NCBI GenBank assembly: GCA_002402945.1
Contig: DHGV01000008.1
Location: 1-8,032 of the forward strand
Direction of reading: 5' to 3'
Length of the DNA: 8,032 bases
Source of the DNA: Pelotomaculum sp. UBA4789
GTDB lineage: Bacteria; Bacillota; Desulfotomaculia; Desulfotomaculales; Pelotomaculaceae
Positions 5,445 through 8,032 of the stretch are shown piece by piece (the stretch's first letter is position 1; each line of letters opens with the position of its first letter). The position numbers and the translations under genes are program-made. Below the pieces are notes generated by a model. That model was not told the origin of the DNA. It saw only the letters and a list, made by a program, of their open reading frames with translations, and made no database searches.

Positions 5445-5478
5445 GGACAGGGGGGACAGGTACCTGTCCCCCCTGTCC
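5445..5478. repeat. 34-bp perfect REP-like palindrome
   Basis: The 34 bases are a perfect palindrome centred on GGTACC, each arm holding GGACAGG-GGGGACAGG (two related copies of GGGACAGG). It lies 14 bases after the permease stop and before the tRNA promoter. There is no T-tract, though such a stable hairpin could stall polymerase or protect the mRNA 3' end. Similar GGGGACAGG palindromes are, from memory, dispersed in genomes of this group and often linked to REP-associated transposases. None is present here. Confidence 0.75.
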
Positions 5479-5482
5479 ACAC

Positions 5483-5510
5483 TTGCAATAATGGCTGATT
5501 CAGATATAAT
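5483..5510 (+). promoter_or_regulatory. Promoter of tRNA-Arg
   Basis: TTGCAA (5483-5488, 4 of 6) and a perfect TATAAT (5505-5510) are 16 bases apart. Transcription would start near 5517, 24 bases before the mature tRNA 5' end. Confidence 0.55.
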
Positions 5511-5540
5511 ATAGTAGTAAGCCTGCCAGTTTAATAAAAT

Positions 5541-5615
5541 GCGCCTGTAGCTCAGGGGATAGAGCGCCGGCCTCCGGAGCCGGAAGCGCAGGTTCGATTC
5601 CTGCCAGGCGCACCA
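5541..5615 (+). tRNA. tRNA-Arg (anticodon CCG), CCA encoded
   Basis: A full cloverleaf is visible. The acceptor stem GCGCCTG (5541-5547) pairs with CAGGCGC (5605-5611), with discriminator A and encoded CCA (5613-5615). The D-arm is GCTC/GAGC. The anticodon stem is CCGGC (5567-5571) with GCCGG (5579-5583), around loop CTCCGGA with anticodon CCG at 5574-5576. The T-arm is GCAGG-TTCGATT-CCTGC (5588-5604). It reads the arginine codon CGG. It has its own promoter and is followed by a terminator. Confidence 0.97.
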
Positions 5616-5632
5616 GTAAACATATAAACAAA

Positions 5633-5658
5633 AAACCGGTGCTCTGATGCACCGGTTT
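5633..5658. terminator. Bidirectional intrinsic terminator
   Basis: AAACCGGTGC (5633-5642) and GCACCGGTTT (5649-5658) form a perfect 10-bp stem with loop TCTGAT. On plus it is followed by GTGTTTCTT and would end the tRNA transcript. On minus it is followed by TTTGTTTATATG, making a U-run of six with the stem end, and would end the gene finishing at 5678. Confidence 0.85.
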
Positions 5659-5677
5659 GTGTTTCTTAACCGCAGCT

Positions 5678-6454
5678 TTAACACCCCTTGTTCTGCAGAG
5701 CATCTTGCCCGTCTCCGGCTACAACCGGGGTGGCATTTTCATCAAACGGGTTAATCCTCATGGCCAGCGAGAAAAGATATGGGTAGTTATTCTTCAGATA
5801 CAGCATATACCCCAGCCATTGGGTTACCAGATTGCTGTAGACCCGGTTGACATCACCGGTCAGGTGGAGCTTGTCTGCTGCAGGTAAGTTTTCAAATTCC
5901 TTTCTGCGGCTCAGTTCGTCTGTCAGGTGTGAGATGGCACGCAGCAGTTCTGTGAAAGATTCATGCTCCATTAAAGCCGGGTTTTCTAATAGTCTGAGCA
6001 GAAAATTTCTGTTACTGCTCAGCCAGGTCTGCAGCATTTCAAAATCAATTTTTCCGCCGTCTGCTTTATAAGCATGGCTGTTGATGATTTCTTTAACAGA
6101 GTTGAATTTTTCATCTGTCCATATATCATCTACCAGGAGATGGCCTTTTAGATTGTCGATATCGGGATCATAATCAGAAAAATATGTCAGCATCTGCGTG
6201 CCGATCTCTGTGAAAAACATCCCGATCACCATGTTGATCTTTTCCAGCCTGTCGCGCTTTGCTCTGATTGAAAGCAGCTTGTTAATGACCATGGTTACTA
6301 ATAAAACATTTATCGGCAGAAAGCCGAGCGCGTTAAAAACATACATATAGGTATTTAAAGCATCCCCCAGGATTAAATACTTAATTAGATAAATAAATAC
6401 GGAAAGAAATACGAGGACAACACCGAACTTCATTTCCCAGCTTATTGCTCTCAT
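5678..6454 (-). CDS. Two-span membrane protein of unknown function, paralogue of 7287-8030
   Basis: This 258-residue protein starts at ATG 6454, behind AAAGGGGGGTGGG on the minus strand. Two hydrophobic spans near residues 9-29 and 38-60 form an N-terminal hairpin, followed by a charged, mostly helical, probably cytoplasmic domain of about 195 residues. Conserved blocks shared with the plus-strand paralogue are FLPINVLLVT, INMVIGMFFTEIG, FLLRLLENP, EHE/FTELL, a D-E-L with a following R, and near the end WLGYM, NYPYLFSLAMR and NPFD. About half of the last 95 aligned residues are identical by hand alignment. I do not recognise a catalytic motif or a named domain. The extra C-terminal tail (about 17 residues ending QNKGC) is not shared. 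A bidirectional terminator lies 20 bases after the stop. The promoter region is very AT-rich, with several dyads. Function unknown. Confidence 0.88.
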   Translation of the reverse strand: MRAISWEMKFGVVLVFLSVFIYLIKYLILGDALNTYMYVFNALGFLPINVLLVTMVINKLLSIRAKRDRLEKINMVIGMFFTEIGTQMLTYFSDYDPDIDNLKGHLLVDDIWTDEKFNSVKEIINSHAYKADGGKIDFEMLQTWLSSNRNFLLRLLENPALMEHESFTELLRAISHLTDELSRRKEFENLPAADKLHLTGDVNRVYSNLVTQWLGYMLYLKNNYPYLFSLAMRINPFDENATPVVAGDGQDALQNKGC

Positions 6455-6505
6455 TATCCCACCCCCCTTTATATTTTCAGATGAAAGGTATAATTAACGT
6501 TCCCG

Positions 6506-6567
6506 ACAATTTAAATTTTCCACAGTTGATAATATTATCCTTTTATTTATAATAAACTTTAAATTGT
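6506..6567. repeat. AT-rich dyads upstream of the minus-strand membrane protein
   Basis: ACAATTTAAA (6506-6515) and TTTAAATTGT (6558-6567) are perfect 10-bp inverted copies 42 bases apart. Between them GATAATATTATC (6528-6539) is a 12-bp perfect palindrome. They lie in the 251-base spacer before the gene starting at 6454. In such AT-rich DNA chance dyads are common, so an operator role is only possible. No convincing sigma-A pair was found here. Confidence 0.35.
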
Positions 6568-6613
6568 TTTCACTGGCGCAAATATGAGCACGTTTCTGGA
6601 TCAGAACAAAGTC

Positions 6614-6639
6614 AGGCCTGCATGTAAAAATGCAGGCCT
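6614..6639 (-). terminator. Probable terminator of the cupin gene
   Basis: AGGCCTGCAT (6614-6623) and ATGCAGGCCT (6630-6639) form a perfect 10-bp stem with a 6-base loop, 66 bases after the cupin stop at 6706. On minus it is followed by GACTTTGTT, a weak U-tract. On plus no T-run follows. Termination is therefore likely but may be inefficient. Confidence 0.6.
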
Positions 6640-6705
6640 ATTGGATGAAAATATTCCGCAAGAATTACAGTGACATTTACCGTGACATTATCTCCCTGCA
6701 GCAGT

Positions 6706-7092
6706 TTAGAGCAGCGCCGGGATAAACTTTGCCAGCAGGTAAACATCCCCGTCATCAGCTACAATCCTGTGTTTCACATTTTCGGGAACCACCAGGGAAA
6801 CGCCGAGTTCGCAGGCGAACTTCCTGCCTGCCAGTTCGCCTTTCCCCACTCCGCCGACGATATTGATAAATTCCCATTTGTTGTCATGGATATGCTCACC
6901 GATCTCAAAACCGTTTTTGACTCTGATCAAATGACAGCTGAATTTGCCGTCAGATGAATCTCCTTTAACCAAATGCTTTAAAAAAACACCAGCAAAACTG
7001 GGATGCGGATTCCATTCAAGATCTTTCACTTTTAATTCTTTATCCGTGTACACGATATTGCCTTCAATTAGTCTCCTGACAGTTTCGTTCAT
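6706..7092 (-). CDS. Single-domain cupin protein
   Basis: This 128-residue protein starts at ATG 7092, behind GGAGGT with 7-base spacing. Cupin motif 1 is G61-F-E-I-G-E-H67-I-H69-D-N-K-W-E74 followed by INIVGGVG, giving the HxH and Glu metal ligands. Motif 2 is VVPENVKH108 with the last histidine ligand, followed by the closing strands DVYLLAKFIP. All four usual ligands are present, so it probably binds Fe, Mn, Zn or Ni in a beta-barrel. Such small cupins include sugar-isomerase-like, dioxygenase-like and ligand-sensing proteins, and the sequence does not separate these. The N-terminal 45 residues (to about LVKGD) are outside the motifs. It stands alone between two paralogous membrane protein genes, with its own promoter and terminator, so a link to them is only suggested by position. 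Confidence 0.9.
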   Translation of the reverse strand: MNETVRRLIEGNIVYTDKELKVKDLEWNPHPSFAGVFLKHLVKGDSSDGKFSCHLIRVKNGFEIGEHIHDNKWEFINIVGGVGKGELAGRKFACELGVSLVVPENVKHRIVADDGDVYLLAKFIPALL

Positions 7093-7132
7093 TGTTCTTA
7101 CCTCCGTACATTTTATGTAATAATTTTAATAA

Positions 7133-7141
7133 ATTATAACA
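7133..7141 (-). promoter_or_regulatory. Extended -10 promoter of the cupin gene
   Basis: On minus the sequence is TGTTATAAT, a perfect TATAAT with the TG extension. Transcription would start near 7126, 34 bases before the ATG at 7092. No good -35 is present at the normal distance. Confidence 0.5.
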
Positions 7142-7286
7142 CAATTTTATTTTGAAGTATTCCAATAACATCATGTCATGCCAGATCATTGATATACGAT
7201 CTTTTTAAAGTATGGGAAGGGAAAGCTGTCTTGCTGTCAAAGTAATAATAAAAATAATTTTAAAAATTTGAAGCGAAGTGAAAATT

Positions 7287-8030
7287 ATGAACCGCTCCAG
7301 GTGGCGCCTGATTTTGTCGGTTACTTTAATTGTGATTTCCGCTTTCTTATATGCTCTATATTATTACATGTATAAAGACACACATGAGATACTCACGTGG
7401 TTTCTGATGTCCGCAGCTTTTCTGCCGCTCAATGTCTTAGTTGTGACATTTATCATTGAAGGCATCATCAGTGAAAGAGACAAACGTGTCTTGCTGAAAA
7501 AGCTGAACATGGTTATCGGTGTGTTTTACAGCGAAGTGGGGACCATCTTGTTGAGACTGCTGTCCAGCTTCAATGCCGATACCCGCCGGTTCAGCAGTGA
7601 TCTGATTTTCAGCAGCAGGTGGACGCCGCAGGAGTTTGACACCGCTATTAACAAAGTGAAAAAATATGAATTAAAAATTGACAGCAGGGCCGGTAATTTA
7701 GATGACTTAAAGGCTTTCCTCGGCAGCAAAAGGGATTTTTTGCTGCGGCTGCTGGAAAACCCGAACCTGCTGGAACACGAAACATTTACCGAGCTCCTGT
7801 GGTCGGTGTTCCATGTCAACGATGAACTTATTAACAGGACTCAGCTGGCAGAGCTGCATAATGCCGACTTTAACCATATTTCCGGTGACATAAAGAGAGC
7901 CTACGCTCTGCTGCTGACTGAATGGCTTTCATATATGAATAATTTAAAGAGAGACTATCCGTATCTATATTCGCTGGCAGTCAGGACCAATCCCTTTGAC
8001 CCGGATGCCTCTGCGGAAATTACAGAATAA
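7287..8030 (+). CDS. Two-span membrane protein of unknown function, paralogue of 5678-6454
   Basis: This 247-residue protein is counted from ATG 7287. GTG 7278 is in frame upstream, but ATG 7287 is preferred. AAGTGA, a weak binding site, lies 5 bases before it, and this start puts the tryptophan at residue 6 in line with W6 of the paralogue. Spans are near residues 9-29 and 38-60 (FLPLNVLVVTFIIEG), followed by a charged helical domain. Shared blocks are LNMVIGVFYSEVG, FLLRLLENP, EHETFTELL, NDEL, HISGDIKRAY, EWLSYM, DYPYLYSLAVR and NPFD. The cytoplasmic side of the C-terminal domain is inferred from the short, positively charged N-terminus and two spans. No known catalytic motif is seen. TAA is at 8028-8030, two bases before the window edge, so any downstream partner is not visible. 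The leader is extremely AT-rich. Confidence 0.87.
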   Translation: MNRSRWRLILSVTLIVISAFLYALYYYMYKDTHEILTWFLMSAAFLPLNVLVVTFIIEGIISERDKRVLLKKLNMVIGVFYSEVGTILLRLLSSFNADTRRFSSDLIFSSRWTPQEFDTAINKVKKYELKIDSRAGNLDDLKAFLGSKRDFLLRLLENPNLLEHETFTELLWSVFHVNDELINRTQLAELHNADFNHISGDIKRAYALLLTEWLSYMNNLKRDYPYLYSLAVRTNPFDPDASAEITE

Positions 8031-8032
8031 TG

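Noticed and set aside
4566..5498. Plus-strand frames of 98 and 149 residues overlapping the permease
   Set aside because: They are in alternative frames of the permease gene, with composition unlike a membrane protein and no own start signals.
5439..5703. Two minus-strand frames across the tRNA giving LAGIEPALPAPEAGALSPELQ-like text
   Set aside because: They are antisense translations of tRNA-Arg and the adjacent palindrome. This text is a well-known spurious protein in databases.
6516..6524. TTTTCCACA resembling a DnaA box
   Set aside because: It is a single copy with no cluster and no origin genes nearby. One match is expected by chance.

Overview
The window looks like part of a chromosome from an anaerobic, spore-former-type Firmicute, perhaps of the Desulfotomaculum/Pelotomaculum kind. 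That placement is inferred from the strong GGAGG-type ribosome binding sites, moderate G+C with AT-rich spacers, sigma-A-like promoters, GGGGACA/TGTCCCC palindromes and apparent use of selenocysteine. No taxonomic marker gene is present.

Layout. Bases 1-445 (minus) hold the N-terminal part of an integral membrane protein that runs off the left edge. Bases 658-1720 (minus) hold a small redox cluster. In transcription order it contains an ArsR-family repressor, an AhpD/carboxymuconolactone-decarboxylase-like protein whose second catalytic cysteine codon is an in-frame TGA (probable selenocysteine, CxxU), and a 68-residue glutaredoxin-like CPYT protein resembling a cysteine form of a known (seleno)protein family. 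The ArsR start codon lies inside a perfect 12-3-12 palindrome, which fits autorepression.

Divergent from this, on plus, are an ECF sigma factor (1853-2392) and its overlapping zinc-finger anti-sigma factor with one membrane span (2379-3524). After a REP-like palindrome and a new promoter comes an ABC-2 transporter made of an ATPase (3689-4603) and a permease (4597-5430), which ends at a second, 34-bp perfect palindrome. A tRNA-Arg(CCG) with its own promoter follows (5541-5615), then a bidirectional terminator.

The right part carries two paralogous two-span membrane proteins of unknown function, one on minus (5678-6454) and one on plus (7287-8030). They flank a minus-strand single-domain cupin (6706-7092).

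The most notable item is the selenoprotein gene at 1023-1268. Ordinary gene calling splits it at the TGA and reports only shadow frames there. With its ArsR regulator and the downstream thiol protein it suggests a small ArsR-controlled thiol/selenol redox or metalloid-response cassette. No gene interval exceeds 300 bases.
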